A program made the position numbers and the translations under genes. From DATEEW01 sp035273665 (lineage in GTDB: Bacteria > Pseudomonadota > Gammaproteobacteria > Burkholderiales > SG8-39), in contig DATEOW010000072.1 of the NCBI GenBank assembly GCA_035273665.1, positions 1-26,146 on the forward strand: a stretch of 26,146 nt of DNA, given 5' to 3'. The first letter of the stretch is position 1; each line of letters begins with the position of its first letter. The notes below the pieces were generated by a model. It was given only the letters and a program-made list of their open reading frames with translations. It had not been told where the DNA came from and searched no databases. Shown piece by piece: positions 1-7,526 of the stretch.

Positions 1-427
1 CGCGGCGACTTTTTTGTGGCGAACTCAACTCAAGCGTTGCGGGAAGCGTCTCCGGTGGAATGAATTTGCGCAAGCTGACCGTGGTGCCGCTCGGCGAAGA
101 GTCGATATTGAAATCGTCCATCAAACGCCGCGCGCTGATAAGACCTTGCCCGCCTCGTTGACCTTCCAAAACGACTTGGAGATCCGCGATCCCCGGCCCG
201 TTATCGCTCACATCGATGACGAGCGAGGGTCGCCAGTGATTACGGTCGAGGTCGAAACGAAGCTTTCCCCCGCCGCCATGCCCGAGCGCGTTACGTGCAA
301 CTTCCGAGACCGCTGTCGCGATACGCGCCTGGTCGGCATGCGCGAATCCCACTTGCGCAGCAACTTGGCGAGCCGTCATGCGGCTACGTACGACATCTTC
401 GTCGTTGTCGATGGTGAGTTCAAGCAT
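1..427 (-). CDS. RsbT/RsbW-like GHKL ATPase-domain protein, C-terminus cut off by window edge
   Basis: The frame reads from ATG at 427 to the left edge with no stop (about 142 residues). It begins MLELTIDNDEDVVRSR and shows the ATPase signatures of the RsbT/RsbW family: an N-box (SEVARNALGHGGGG), a G1 box (VSDNGPGI), a short GGQGL G2 region and a closing SGTTV stretch. The start overlaps the end of the upstream phosphatase-fusion gene by 8 nt, so it belongs to the rsb operon. The domain is finished by about residue 115, and the reading then continues into a linker (ATLELSSPQKSRR). More domains must therefore follow outside the window. In known proteobacterial rsb modules the gene after the phosphatase is often a sensor kinase, so a histidine kinase C-terminus is an inference. 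It is the third ATPase domain of this family in a row. Family assignment is firm; full function is open. Confidence 0.85.
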   Translation of the reverse strand, partial: MLELTIDNDEDVVRSRMTARQVAAQVGFAHADQARIATAVSEVARNALGHGGGGKLRFDLDRNHWRPSLVIDVSDNGPGIADLQVVLEGQRGGQGLISARRLMDDFNIDSSPSGTTVSLRKFIPPETLPATLELSSPQKSRR

Positions 428-1439
428 GTCGAACGGCCTTGCGTTTGAGGACCACGACGGTCGTATCGTCGCGCCCTCGCGAATGATCGCGATAAAGCGC
501 CCCCGCAATCACCGCGGGATGTTGCTGCGTAAGGCCGGGATAATCATCAAGACTCCAATGCGTTCCTAATCCGTCGGAATGCATGATGAGCAAGGAGTCG
601 GCCGGCCATGGGGCGTTGAAAGTCGTCAACTTGCTCATCTGATGACCGACAATTCCAGGATGCGAAAGCAAGTGGCGCGAACGCCCATCGGCGTAAACAA
701 TGCCGCTGATATTACCGACACCGCTGTAGAGGATTTCGTTTCGTTCGAAGGAACATTCCGCAATCGCTGTTGCGGCACCGCGCGTCGAACGCATGGCGGC
801 GTGGCCGCTGCGCGTGATTTCCATGGGAGAAAGTTCGGCGGCTTGTTCATCGAAAACGCGCTGCATAGCCCGGGTGGCGTCTGCGGCGCTTGCGCCATGT
901 CCCAAACCGTCGCAAACCATTAACAACAACCTTTCTTGGTCCAGCCGCAACCGCCAGCCGTCGCCACTGACTTCCTCGCCTTGAATGGGCAAATTGACGA
1001 CACCCATTTCGATTGGCGCTCCCTCAACGGCGTCGCCGCCGAGTACGAAGCGGATCACCGTCCCTTGACCCGGCATGGAGTAAAGCTGCGTGTGGTCCGA
1101 CACGCGCGCAATGGCGCCCAGCCCGGTGCCCATTGTCCCGCTGGTCGATACACCATCGATGCTTGATGCGGCGATATCCGGCATGCCCGGACCGCGATCG
1201 ATTGCGAGCACTTCAATGCCCCGGTTTTCGGGCGATCCCAAGGGACGTGCCAAAAGCATGCCTTCCCGAGCGTGTTTGACGAGATTCGTGCCTGCTTCAG
1301 TCACCGCTAATGACAAGCGATCAATCAGCGCCTGATCGAAGCCGTGCGCTCGCGCCCGTTCTCCTAGGTAGCGTCGCGCCGCCCCCACCTGGCTCGGCTC
1401 GTGTATATCGAACATAACCTGTTCATTTAGCGGTGACAT
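420..1439 (-). CDS. RsbT-like kinase domain fused to RsbX/SpoIIE-type PP2C phosphatase
   Basis: A 339-residue protein with two domains. Residues about 1-135 form a GHKL ATPase of the RsbT/RsbW type: N-box around 46-54 (VTEAGTNLV), G1 box with Asp81 (AIDRGPGMPD), G2 at 100-108 (SGTMGTGLG) and G3 at 124-127 (GQGT). Residues about 145-335 form a PP2C-type phosphatase with the metal-binding aspartates in place: Asp177 in VCDGLGHG, Asp289 in HSDGLGTHW and Asp324/Asp325 in GRDDTTVVVL. By analogy with Bacillus RsbX, the phosphatase half should dephosphorylate RsbR and RsbS and reset the stressosome; the role of the kinase half is unclear. The ATG at 1439 follows an AAGG purine tract and lies 29 nt after the rsbT stop. 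Both active sites look intact. Confidence 0.9.
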   Translation of the reverse strand: MSPLNEQVMFDIHEPSQVGAARRYLGERARAHGFDQALIDRLSLAVTEAGTNLVKHAREGMLLARPLGSPENRGIEVLAIDRGPGMPDIAASSIDGVSTSGTMGTGLGAIARVSDHTQLYSMPGQGTVIRFVLGGDAVEGAPIEMGVVNLPIQGEEVSGDGWRLRLDQERLLLMVCDGLGHGASAADATRAMQRVFDEQAAELSPMEITRSGHAAMRSTRGAATAIAECSFERNEILYSGVGNISGIVYADGRSRHLLSHPGIVGHQMSKLTTFNAPWPADSLLIMHSDGLGTHWSLDDYPGLTQQHPAVIAGALYRDHSRGRDDTTVVVLKRKAVRHA

Positions 1440-1468
1440 ACGGCCTTCGCTTTACAGCAGATGGCATA

Positions 1469-1873
1469 TCAGCTCCATCGCAAAATCGTGACGTCCGTGC
1501 CTTGCCCAACTACGGACTTGATAGAAAATTGATCGCACAGTCGCTTGGCGCCGCTTAATCCGAGCCCTAGACCTTTGCCCGAGGTATATCCGTCTGTCAG
1601 CGCCAGTTCAACGTTGGGAATGCCCGGGCCCTTGTCGCTAAAGGTCAGGCGCACACCGCTGCGCGCGCCGTCCTCCATTGCTTCGAGCTGCAATTCGCCG
1701 CCGCCGCCGTATTCCACCGTGTTGCGCGCCAATTCGCTGGCCGCGGTGACCATCTTGGTTTGTCCTACGAGATTAAATTTTTCAGCGATGCACCATTCGC
1801 GCACCGTCTGTCGCGCACGCACGATGTCTTCGGATGTGCGCAGTTGCATCCGCGCTTCTCGCTTGACGATCAT
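1469..1873 (-). CDS. rsbT: RsbT-like serine/threonine kinase (stressosome switch kinase)
   Basis: A 134-residue single-domain GHKL kinase, the usual size of RsbT. Motifs: N-box ASELARNTVEYGGGG with Asn51, G1 box FSDKGPGIPN with Asp80, G2 box GLGLGLSGAKRL at 101-112 and G3 box GQGT at 123-126. RsbT is known to be held by the RsbR/RsbS complex, to phosphorylate RsbS and RsbR under stress, and then to leave and activate a downstream partner (RsbU in Bacillus). No RsbU-like gene with an RsbT-binding N-terminus is visible here. The ATG at 1873 comes 2 nt after the rsbS stop, which implies coupled translation. The order R-S-T-phosphatase matches the classical module, so the symbol is well supported. 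Confidence 0.93.
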   Translation of the reverse strand: MIVKREARMQLRTSEDIVRARQTVREWCIAEKFNLVGQTKMVTAASELARNTVEYGGGGELQLEAMEDGARSGVRLTFSDKGPGIPNVELALTDGYTSGKGLGLGLSGAKRLCDQFSIKSVVGQGTDVTILRWS

Positions 1874-1875
1874 GG

Positions 1876-2262
1876 CTATTCGGCCGCTTCGTCTTGCGCA
1901 TCGCGCCGGGCAATGGCCGCTTCGAGGAGTTCGATGCCTCTGTCGACATTGAGCGCGGTACGCACGCCGGGCATCGTGAGACCCAACTCGACGAGCGTGA
2001 TCGCCACAGCCGGGCGCATCCCCACAACGACCGTCTCAGCGTCGAGTACACGGGTGATTGCCGCGATGTTGCTGATCATGCGGCCGATGAAGGAATCCAC
2101 CAGATCAAGCGCGGAGATATCGATCAACACCGCCTTGGCGCGCTGTTTGACGATTTCCGCCGTGAGGTCGTCCTGCAAAGTCATCGCGAGCCGGTCGTGC
2201 ATATCGATCTGAATGCTGACGAGTAGAAAATCTCGCAGCTTCAGGATGGGGATGCGTTCCAT
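1876..2262 (-). CDS. rsbS: RsbS-like STAS-domain stressosome scaffold protein
   Basis: A 128-residue STAS protein starting MERIPILKLRDFLLVSIQ. It closely follows the RsbS pattern (IPILK start, DISALDLVDSFIGR, GMRPAVAITLVELGL). The serine in VDSF, residue 57 from this start, sits where Bacillus RsbS carries its RsbT-phosphorylated serine. I chose ATG 2262 over the in-frame TTG at 2268 because it gives the usual IPILK-proximal N-terminus and a 2-nt gap after the rsbR stop; the TTG would overlap that stop and add two residues. No convincing Shine-Dalgarno is present, so translation is probably coupled to rsbR. In known systems RsbS and RsbR form the pseudo-icosahedral core that binds RsbT. Confidence 0.93.
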   Translation of the reverse strand: MERIPILKLRDFLLVSIQIDMHDRLAMTLQDDLTAEIVKQRAKAVLIDISALDLVDSFIGRMISNIAAITRVLDAETVVVGMRPAVAITLVELGLTMPGVRTALNVDRGIELLEAAIARRDAQDEAAE

Positions 2263-2264
2263 GG

Positions 2265-3137
2265 TCAACGCACAGCCGCGTTGGAACTTCCGCCGCTATC
2301 ACGCACGGTCCGGAAACCGGTACGACGTAAGGCCACGCGGAACGCGTCGCCCAAGGTCGCTTTGGTGATGACCTCGCCGAGGTCTACACCGAGATGCACG
2401 ATTGTCTGGGCGATTTGCGGGCGAATCCCGCTGATGATGCAGTCCGCGCCCATGAGGCGCGCGGCAGACACCGTTTTGAGCAAATGTTGCGCGACCAAGG
2501 TATCGACCGTCGGCACGCCGGTGATGTCGATGATCGCCAAGGCCGCGCCGGTATCGACGATTCGCTGCAGCAGATTTTCCATGACGACTTGTGTTCGCGA
2601 GCTGTCGAGCGTGCCGATAAGCGGCACTGCGAGGATTCCCTCCCACAACTCCACCACCGGCGTGGAAAGCTCAAGCAGCTCTTGCTGTTGGCGAGCGATG
2701 ACTTCCTCGCGGCTTTTTTGATAGACCTCGGTGGTATACAAGCCGAGCGCATCCAAAATCCTGTCGGCGTTCCACAGTTCGTCCGCGAGCAACTTCGGTT
2801 GATCCGCAAAAGCGGTACGCAACTGCGCGAACAGCGCATGTTTGAGCGAGAAAATAAAAGAAGCCGTTTCCGTCGGCGTGAAACCCTTCAGCGCCCGGTT
2901 GCGGGAGATATCGTTCAACACGGCGCGGACGGAGGCCCACCCGGGCCCCTCGATGTTCTCGCCGGCAGCACTGCTCAATGCAGCGCGAAACTGTTCCAGG
3001 AAGCGGCTCGATTGATCCCGCACCTCGGCTTCTTTAATGAGGTTGCCGCGAAGGGATTTGCTATCGCGTTGATACCGTACCCACTCCTCGAGAACGGCGG
3101 GTTCTTGGGTGCTTAGTATGTTGGCAAGTTGCGTCAT
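2265..3137 (-). CDS. rsbR: RsbR-like stressosome sensor, variable N-terminal domain plus STAS
   Basis: A 290-residue protein. The N-terminal half (about 1-150) is helical with an RsbR_N-like globin-fold character and would be the sensory part. The C-terminal STAS domain (about 155-275) contains VPLIGTLDSSR, IDITGVPTVDTLVAQH and SGIRPQIAQTIVHLGVDLG, typical of RsbR. Thr213 (VDTLV) matches the second phosphorylated threonine of Bacillus RsbRA; the first site is a serine here (Ser179, in GTLDS), with a threonine three residues earlier. The ATG at 3137 is preferred because a strong purine-rich ribosome site (AGGGGGAG) lies just upstream; the frame could extend to 3194 but without such a signal. 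It is the first gene of the rsb operon. There is no transmembrane segment, so it is cytoplasmic. Confidence 0.92.
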   Translation of the reverse strand: MTQLANILSTQEPAVLEEWVRYQRDSKSLRGNLIKEAEVRDQSSRFLEQFRAALSSAAGENIEGPGWASVRAVLNDISRNRALKGFTPTETASFIFSLKHALFAQLRTAFADQPKLLADELWNADRILDALGLYTTEVYQKSREEVIARQQQELLELSTPVVELWEGILAVPLIGTLDSSRTQVVMENLLQRIVDTGAALAIIDITGVPTVDTLVAQHLLKTVSAARLMGADCIISGIRPQIAQTIVHLGVDLGEVITKATLGDAFRVALRRTGFRTVRDSGGSSNAAVR

Positions 3138-3302
3138 GACTCCCCCTGGTAGGTTTATAGGTTTTTGATGGGTCCGGAGGGGGTTAGGAGGCAATATTCG
3201 CGCCGTACAGCCGAATGGGTAAAAATCGCCCTCAAAACGCGCGCTTCCATCCGCGAATGCTCGGAACGGCGAATGAAATGAGGAGGGGCGATGCCCGCAC
3301 GA

Positions 3303-3330
3303 AGCCGGCGTTGTAAAACTTACAGCGGCT
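3303..3330. repeat. Inverted repeat downstream of the sulfate operon
   Basis: AGCCG (3303-3307) pairs with CGGCT (3326-3330), and inside it TGTAA (3312-3316) pairs with TTACA (3320-3324) across a 3-nt loop; a 4-nt against 1-nt bulge separates the two stems. It lies 18-45 nt past the stop of the small gene ending at 3348 and may protect or end that transcript. There is no U-tract, so it is not a classical terminator. The rest of 3138-3347 shows no gene; the rsbR ribosome site is at its left end and its promoter must lie here, but I cannot pick hexamers with confidence. Confidence 0.4.
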
Positions 3331-3347
3331 GGGGGCTACTCTGAGGG

Positions 3348-3575
3348 CTAATCTTTGTCTGAGGGATAGGGGTTATCGAGACCGGCGATGAGTTGGACGA
3401 ACACTTCACGGACTTGCTTCTCATCGCAGCCCATGAGCAACGCGTCTTCGAACGCGTCTTGGGTCACCTGGCGAATTTCTTCCAGGTTCTCACGCAGAAC
3501 TTTGAGTTTCTCAGTGCAGGATATGACCTCGCCCTCGGGCGAGACCCAACGCGGATCAGGTAGCTTGCTGCTCAT
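3348..3575 (-). CDS. Small uncharacterised protein coupled to cysA
   Basis: A 75-residue acidic soluble protein, MSSKLPDPRWVSPEGEVISC at the N-terminus, then a predicted helical body (KLKVLRENLEEIRQVTQDAFEDALLMGCDEKQVREVFVQLIAGL). It has two cysteines (in VISCTEK and MGCDEK), no signal peptide and no membrane segment. Its ATG at 3575 overlaps the cysA TGA in an ATGA arrangement, so it is almost certainly translated with the transporter ATPase and is the last gene of the sulfate operon. I do not recognise the family with certainty. The coupling suggests a role linked to sulfate uptake or its control, which is inference only. Its codon use resembles the flanking genes. Confidence 0.8.
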   Translation of the reverse strand: MSSKLPDPRWVSPEGEVISCTEKLKVLRENLEEIRQVTQDAFEDALLMGCDEKQVREVFVQLIAGLDNPYPSDKD

Positions 3576-4681
3576 CGTCTCCCGCCGGTGGCGCTCGCGC
3601 GGCCGGCGTCGGTGGTCTCGGGATTCAAAAACACTTGCAAGCGTTTGGGCCGCACGATCAAACTTTCACCTTCATAAAGTTTGAGCGACCGATAGCGCTC
3701 GGCAGGCATTTCAGCCTCCACGATACCACCGTTGTCTTCGCGTTCAAGTTCCAGCCTTGCCGTAGGCCCGACGACGAGCGCACGGTTCAATTGCACGCGG
3801 ATGCCGGAAAGGCCGGGCGAATAGCGATCCACTTCCAAATCGTGCGGGCGGGCAAAGGCAACCGCGGGCGTATCCTTGGTTTCCGAATGGCCCTCCGTTT
3901 CCAACGCGACATCGTCGCCGATGTGCAAGAACCCGCCGTCCGCGCGGCCGTGGAATAAATTGACGTTGCCGAGAAAGCCATAAACAAAAGGCGTCGCCGG
4001 TCTTTCGTAAACGTCCTCCGGCGTACCCTGCTGTTCGATCCGGCCCGAGTTCATCAGCACGACCCGGTCTGCGACTTCAAGCGCTTCTTCTTGATCGTGT
4101 GTCACGAAAATGCTGGTGACATGGATTTCGTCGTGCAGACGGCGCAGCCAGCGGCGCAATTCCTTGCGCACCTTGGCGTCGAGCGCGCCGAACGGCTCGT
4201 CCAGCAAAAGCACCTTGGGTTCGACCGCAAGCGCGCGCGCCAGCGCGATACGTTGACGTTGCCCGCCCGAAAGCTGCGATGGATAACGGTCGGCGCACCA
4301 GTCGAGTTGGACGAGCTTGAGTAGCGAATGCACGCGATCGGCGATTTCGCTCTTGCTCGGTCGGGTGGCCCGCGACTTCACCTGGAGACCAAAGGCGACG
4401 TTATCGAAAACGTTCATGTGCCTGAAGAGTGCATAGTGTTGAAAAACGAATCCGACCTTGCGCTCGCGAACGTCTTGGAAGGAGGCGTCGGCGCCAGCGA
4501 AGTAGATCTCGCCCGCATCGGCCGTTTCCATGCCCGCGATGATGCGCAACAACGTGGTCTTACCGCACCCTGAAGGCCCGAGTAGCGCGACGAGTTCCCC
4601 TGTCTGGAACTCGAGCGAGACGTTATCCAGCGCGGTGAAGTTGCCGAAGCGTTTCGTGATGTTTTTGACTTCAATGCTCAT
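3572..4681 (-). CDS. cysA: Sulfate/thiosulfate ABC importer ATP-binding protein
   Basis: A 369-residue ATPase that powers uptake of sulfate or thiosulfate through CysT/CysW. Walker A is GPSGCGKTT (35-43), the ABC signature LSGGQRQRIALARA starts at 137, Walker B is VLLLDEPFGALD (157-168) and the switch histidine is His195 in FVTHDQEEA. Residues from about 240 onward form a TOBE-like regulatory domain, including VAFARPHDLEVDRYSPG. Size and motifs are those of CysA. ATG 4681 begins MSIEVKNITKRFG. It lies 57 nt after the cysW stop, the only gap of this size in the cluster, and its stop overlaps the next small gene. Substrate choice between sulfate and thiosulfate cannot be read from the ATPase. 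Confidence 0.95.
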   Translation of the reverse strand: MSIEVKNITKRFGNFTALDNVSLEFQTGELVALLGPSGCGKTTLLRIIAGMETADAGEIYFAGADASFQDVRERKVGFVFQHYALFRHMNVFDNVAFGLQVKSRATRPSKSEIADRVHSLLKLVQLDWCADRYPSQLSGGQRQRIALARALAVEPKVLLLDEPFGALDAKVRKELRRWLRRLHDEIHVTSIFVTHDQEEALEVADRVVLMNSGRIEQQGTPEDVYERPATPFVYGFLGNVNLFHGRADGGFLHIGDDVALETEGHSETKDTPAVAFARPHDLEVDRYSPGLSGIRVQLNRALVVGPTARLELEREDNGGIVEAEMPAERYRSLKLYEGESLIVRPKRLQVFLNPETTDAGRASATGGRR

Positions 4682-4738
4682 CGCGTTCTCCTAGGGAGCA
4701 GGCCGCCGATATCCCTGCAGAAACGTTGGTTACGATTT

Positions 4739-5647
4739 TCACGGCCGTGGCGCCTCCATGGGTAGATCGGCGCTCATGTCCTTGCGCACTTTCCATTCGA
4801 TAAAACTCTTCAGACCAAGCGTCACCAATGCCAACAAGGCTAATAGCGAAGCGACGGCGAACGCGGCAGCGAATTGATATTCGTTGTAGAGAATTTCGAT
4901 GTGCAGCGGCATGGTGTTCGTCTGGCCCCTGATATGGCCGGAGACAACTGACACAGCGCCGAACTCGCCCATCGCGCGCGCATTACAAAGAATGACGCCA
5001 TACAGCAATCCCCACTTGATGTTGGGCAGCGTCACACGGAAAAAGATTTGCCAGCCGGAAGCGCCCAACACGCGCGCCGCTTCCTCTTCGTCGCTACCTT
5101 GCGCTTGCATCAGCGGAATAAGCTCGCGGGCAACAAAGGGGAAAGTAATAAAAATCGTCGCGAGGACGATGCCGGGCACGGCAAAGATGATCTTGAGGTC
5201 ATGCTCGAAAAGCCAGGGCCCGATCCAGCCTTGCGCGCCGAAGATGAGCACGTATATCAAACCCGCGACGACGGGCGAAACGGAAAATGGTAGATCGATG
5301 AGCGTAATGAGCACGCTTTTACCGCGGAAATCGAACTTGGCGATCGCCCATGCTGCCGCGATGCCAAAGACAACATTGAGTGGCACGGCAATGAGCGCAG
5401 CGATGAGCGTGAGCTTGATCGCATCAATAGCATCGGGTTCAACGAGCGCGGCGAAATAGACCTCCCACCCTTTGCGCAATGCCTCGGTGAAAACTGCCGC
5501 AAGTGGCACGAAGAGGAACAAGGTCATGAAACCAAGTGCCGTGCCAATGAGGAGCCACTTGACCCAAGTCGGCTCCGTCGTGGCGGCGCGGTGGGCGTGG
5601 CCCGGATCGACGGCAATACGCGGCGGGGCGGGAAGGACGGCAGACAT
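4739..5647 (-). CDS. cysW: Sulfate ABC importer permease CysW
   Basis: A 302-residue inner-membrane permease. After a roughly 28-residue cytoplasmic tail, hydrophobic segments appear at about 30-54 and then several more, the last near 265-285. The EAA coupling loop is visible as EEEAARVLGASGWQIFFRVTLPNI, which contacts the ATPase, followed by the family stretch NARAMGEFGAVSVVSGHIRGQTNTMPLHIEILYNEY (ending given in pieces: GAVSVVSGHIRG, TNTMPLHIE). This is typical of CysW and sets it apart from CysT. ATG 5647 is 3 nt after the cysT stop, so the two permeases are co-translated and would form the heterodimeric channel. Confidence 0.94.
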   Translation of the reverse strand: MSAVLPAPPRIAVDPGHAHRAATTEPTWVKWLLIGTALGFMTLFLFVPLAAVFTEALRKGWEVYFAALVEPDAIDAIKLTLIAALIAVPLNVVFGIAAAWAIAKFDFRGKSVLITLIDLPFSVSPVVAGLIYVLIFGAQGWIGPWLFEHDLKIIFAVPGIVLATIFITFPFVARELIPLMQAQGSDEEEAARVLGASGWQIFFRVTLPNIKWGLLYGVILCNARAMGEFGAVSVVSGHIRGQTNTMPLHIEILYNEYQFAAAFAVASLLALLALVTLGLKSFIEWKVRKDMSADLPMEAPRP

Positions 5648-5650
5648 AGG

Positions 5651-6490
5651 TCAGCGGGTCTTGGCGCCTCGTCTGGAGGTCCACCATTGCAGCAGATTGA
5701 TGACCAACAACATGAGGAAAGAAACAACGAGCATCACCACCGCGATAGCGGTTGCCCCTGTGTAATCGTATTGCTCAAGCTTTGTGATGATGAGCAGCGG
5801 CGTGATTTCCGTCTTCAGCGGCAGATTCCCGGCGATGAAAATCACTGAACCGTACTCGCCCACCGCGCGTGCGAAGGCCATGGCGAAGCCGGTAAGCAAT
5901 GCCGGCAGAATCGCCGGGAAGATAATTCGCTTGAAGGTTTGCCAACGATTCGCACCTAGGCTCGCCGCCGCTTCTTCAAGTTCCGGTTCCAGATCTTCGA
6001 GGACCGGCTGCACCGTGCGCACCACGAAGGGCAAGCCGATGAACGTCAGCGCAACGACGACGCCCAGCGGCGTGAAAGCGACTTTCAAGCCGAAGTCGGC
6101 GAGAAAACTGCCGATCCAGCCGTTCGGCGCATAAATACCGGTCAGTGCGATGCCCGCAACGGCAGTCGGTAAAGCGAAAGGCAAATCGACCATGGCATCA
6201 ATGAAACGCTTCGCGGGAAAGCGATAGCGCACGAGCACCCACGCCACGATCAAACCGAAAACCGCATTCAGCGCGGCGCCAATAAGGGATGCGCCGAAGG
6301 TCAATTTATAAGAAGCCATGACGCGCTCCGTCGTCACCGTCGACCAAAACTGTCCCCAAGTCAGCGTCGCCGTCTTGAGAAAAGCGGCAGACAGCGGAAT
6401 CAGAACGATCAGACTGAGATAGAGCACCGTAAAGCCGAGCGCGATATTGAAGCCCGGCAATACGCTGTGACGGCGCAGCGCGTGACTCAC
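5651..6490 (-). CDS. cysT: Sulfate ABC importer permease CysT (CysU)
   Basis: A 279-residue inner-membrane permease with hydrophobic segments beginning at about residue 15 (IALGFTVLYLSLIVLIPL) and the last near 248-270. The EAA loop reads LEEAAASLGANRWQTFKRII, and the following AMAFARAVGEYGSVIFIAGN and PLKTEITPLLI are typical of CysT/CysU. It forms the sulfate channel with CysW. The start is GTG at 6490, overlapping the TGA of the binding-protein gene (GTGA), so translation is coupled. An ATG start is absent nearby in frame, and the coupling supports GTG. Confidence 0.94.
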   Translation of the reverse strand: MSHALRRHSVLPGFNIALGFTVLYLSLIVLIPLSAAFLKTATLTWGQFWSTVTTERVMASYKLTFGASLIGAALNAVFGLIVAWVLVRYRFPAKRFIDAMVDLPFALPTAVAGIALTGIYAPNGWIGSFLADFGLKVAFTPLGVVVALTFIGLPFVVRTVQPVLEDLEPELEEAAASLGANRWQTFKRIIFPAILPALLTGFAMAFARAVGEYGSVIFIAGNLPLKTEITPLLIITKLEQYDYTGATAIAVVMLVVSFLMLLVINLLQWWTSRRGAKTR

Positions 6491-7497
6491 TTCTTGGCCT
6501 GGTAGATCTGGTCGAAGATACCGCCGTCGTCGAAGTGTTTGTCTTGCGCTTGCTTCCAGCCGCCGAACATGTCGTCGATCGTGAAGAGATTGATCTTCTG
6601 GAACTGGCCGGCGTACTTCTTGGCGATGGCCGGATCCACCGGACGGTAATGATGCTTGGCGGCGATTTCCTGCGCTTCTTCGGAATACAAATACCGAAGA
6701 TAGGCTTCCGCCACTTTGCGTGTCCCGCGCTTGTCTACAATCTTGTCGACCACACTCACCGGACTCTCCGCGGCGATGGACCAGCTCGGATAGACAATAT
6801 CGTAATCGCTGCCGAGTTCCTTCTTGATGAGGAACACTTCGTTCTCGAACGTAATGAGCACATCGCCAATGCCCCGCTGCGTAAAGGTCGCGGTCGCGCC
6901 CCTTCCGCCGGTATCGAGAATAGGAACGTTGTTGAAGAGCTTGGTCACGAAGTCGCGCGCTTTCGCTTCATCACCGCCGCTCTTGATCACATAGCCCCAC
7001 GCGGCCAGGTAGGTGTAGCGACCATTCCCCGCGGTTTTTGGATTTGGAATGATCACTTGAACACCGGGTTTGAGAAGATCGGGCCAATCCTTGATTCCCT
7101 TCGGATTGCCCTTTCGCACAAGAAATACCATCGTCGATTGATAGGGCACACTCCGATTCGGCAAACGCTTTGCCCAATCGGCCGGCACTAAATTGCCGCG
7201 GTCGTGCAGCAAATCGATATCGTTCGCCTGATTCATGGTGACGACATCGGCTTCCAACCCGTCGGCGACGGAACGTGCTTGCTTGCTCGATGCGCCATGC
7301 GATTGGTTGACAGTGATTTTCTCGCCCGTCTTGGCTTCGTAATACTTTACGAAGACGGGGTTGTAATCCTTATACAACTCGCGCGCGACATCGTATGAGG
7401 CGTTGAGGATCGACGTTTCCGCGAAGGCGGAAGCGGATATAAAAAGCGCCGCGAGCGCTGTACCGAGCAGCGCGCGGCGCGTAACTTGTTTGAACAT
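6487..7497 (-). CDS. sbp: Periplasmic sulfate-binding protein (operon copy)
   Basis: A 336-residue exported protein that delivers sulfate to CysT/CysW. The signal peptide MFKQVTRRALLGTALAALF... ends with ASAFA, cleavage predicted after residue 26. The twin arginine in TRRALLG is worth noting, but the hydrophobic core fits Sec. The mature part shows the Sbp/CysP signatures ILNASYDVARELYKDYNPVF, NQSHGASSKQARSVADGLEADVVTMNQA, FLVRKGNPKGIKDWPDL and YLRYLYSEEAQEIAAKHHYRP. The ATG at 7497 follows a purine-rich GAGGAAAAA tract. It is 29 nt downstream of the peroxiredoxin gene, so both are likely on one transcript. It is a paralogue of the protein at 8337-9338. Sulfate against thiosulfate preference is not resolved. 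Confidence 0.94.
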   Translation of the reverse strand: MFKQVTRRALLGTALAALFISASAFAETSILNASYDVARELYKDYNPVFVKYYEAKTGEKITVNQSHGASSKQARSVADGLEADVVTMNQANDIDLLHDRGNLVPADWAKRLPNRSVPYQSTMVFLVRKGNPKGIKDWPDLLKPGVQVIIPNPKTAGNGRYTYLAAWGYVIKSGGDEAKARDFVTKLFNNVPILDTGGRGATATFTQRGIGDVLITFENEVFLIKKELGSDYDIVYPSWSIAAESPVSVVDKIVDKRGTRKVAEAYLRYLYSEEAQEIAAKHHYRPVDPAIAKKYAGQFQKINLFTIDDMFGGWKQAQDKHFDDGGIFDQIYQAKK

Positions 7498-7501
7498 TTT
7501 T

Positions 7502-7514
7502 TCCTCGAATCTTT
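7502..7514 (-). repeat. Leader repeat copy 1 (ribosome-site region of sbp)
   Basis: On the minus strand this reads AAAGATTCGAGGA and supplies the ribosome-binding purines of the sbp gene starting at 7497. The identical 13 nt occurs at 8177-8189 in front of the peroxiredoxin gene. Confidence 0.6.
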
Positions 7515-7526
7515 TTGGGCGCTCGC

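Noticed and set aside
2394..3116. Plus-strand open frame of 240 codons opposite rsbR
   Set aside because: It lies wholly within the recognised rsbR and is a by-product of its codon bias; the translation shows no domain, signal or ribosome site.
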